NCBI GenBank assembly: GCA_000697355.1
Contig: JNEN01000722.1
Coordinates: 1 to 16,491 of the forward strand
Origin: Syncephalastrum monosporum B8922
Taxonomy: Eukaryota; Mucoromycota; Mucoromycetes; Mucorales; Syncephalastraceae
DNA: 16,491 nt
Direction: 5' to 3'
Part shown: positions 16,284-16,491 of the stretch, one piece after another
How positions within the stretch are numbered: position 1 is the first letter of the stretch
Layout of the letters: every line of letters begins with the position of its first letter
Program-made: the position numbers and the translations under genes
The notes under the pieces: model-generated
Seen by the model: only the letters and a program-made list of their open reading frames with translations
Database searches by the model: none
Told to the model about the DNA's origin: nothing

Positions 16284-16491
16284 TATGAGCTTTGTATATG
16301 TTTATATAGAGTAAAGCTGTGTGGTGTGGGAGTATATATAAAGAAGAAAAGAGAGAGAGAAAAAAAAAGGAAGGGCAAGCGAGGAAAAGGAAAAAGAGAG
16401 AGAAAAAGAAGGCGAAATAAGGGGTTAGCAGACACCAGACAGAGTGAGAAAGAGAGGGCCCTTTTTTTTCTCTTTTTTTCTTTTTTTTTTT
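16284..16491 (-). promoter_or_regulatory. Upstream region of the F-box gene
   Basis: Read on the minus strand this is a C/T-rich leader with poly-A near the window edge and a TATATATA element about 50 nt before the ATG (plus-strand 16332-16340). Pyrimidine-rich tracts before the start are common in fungal promoters. Confidence 0.5.

Overview
The window looks like nuclear DNA of a filamentous fungus, most likely an early-diverging one (Mucoromycota, perhaps Mucorales). This rests on densely packed genes on both strands, many short GT-AG introns (mostly 47-80 nt), strongly C/T-rich leaders and 3' regions, a fungal-type mitoribosomal protein and a FAR1-type zinc-finger protein. The phylum assignment is an inference from gene content; no marker gene fixes the species.

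Layout, left to right. (1) The 3' end of a cytosolic phospholipase A2-like gene (+, 2-709) with a poly(A) signal and a TACACA microsatellite behind it. (2) Mitochondrial large-subunit protein mL58/MRPL20 (+, 1059-1505). (3) KU80 (+, 1779-4743), 13 exons, ending in a 21-nt last exon that completes an acidic DLL tail like the DNA-PKcs-binding tail of animal Ku80. (4) An unrecognised four-exon gene with a 25-nt microexon (+, 5260-6354). (5) RCE1, the CAAX prenyl endopeptidase (-, 6610-7913), six exons. (6) A 643-residue protein (-, 8130-10258) joining an N-terminal SPX domain to an ACT-like region and a complete SerB-type phosphoserine phosphatase. (7) Divergent from it, an NFKBIL1-like nuclear protein (+, 10601-11389). 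(8) A 1.16 kb non-coding stretch rich in simple sequence. (9) A FAR1-type zinc-finger protein with a P/Q/H-rich tail (+, 12551-14126). (10) An F-box protein with long acidic and histidine-rich segments (-, 14709-16283).

The genes are mostly unrelated housekeeping and regulatory functions, as is normal for a fungal chromosome, and there is no evidence of an operon or gene cluster. The standout is the SPX-phosphoserine phosphatase fusion. SPX domains read inositol pyrophosphates as a proxy for cellular phosphate, so this architecture could link phosphate status to serine synthesis, whose last step releases phosphate. A perfect TGACTCA (Gcn4/Cpc1-type) site lies 159 nt upstream of its start codon, which fits a serine-biosynthesis gene under general amino acid control. 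All exon structures were worked out by hand from reading frame, splice-site sequence and family similarity; no transcript data were available.
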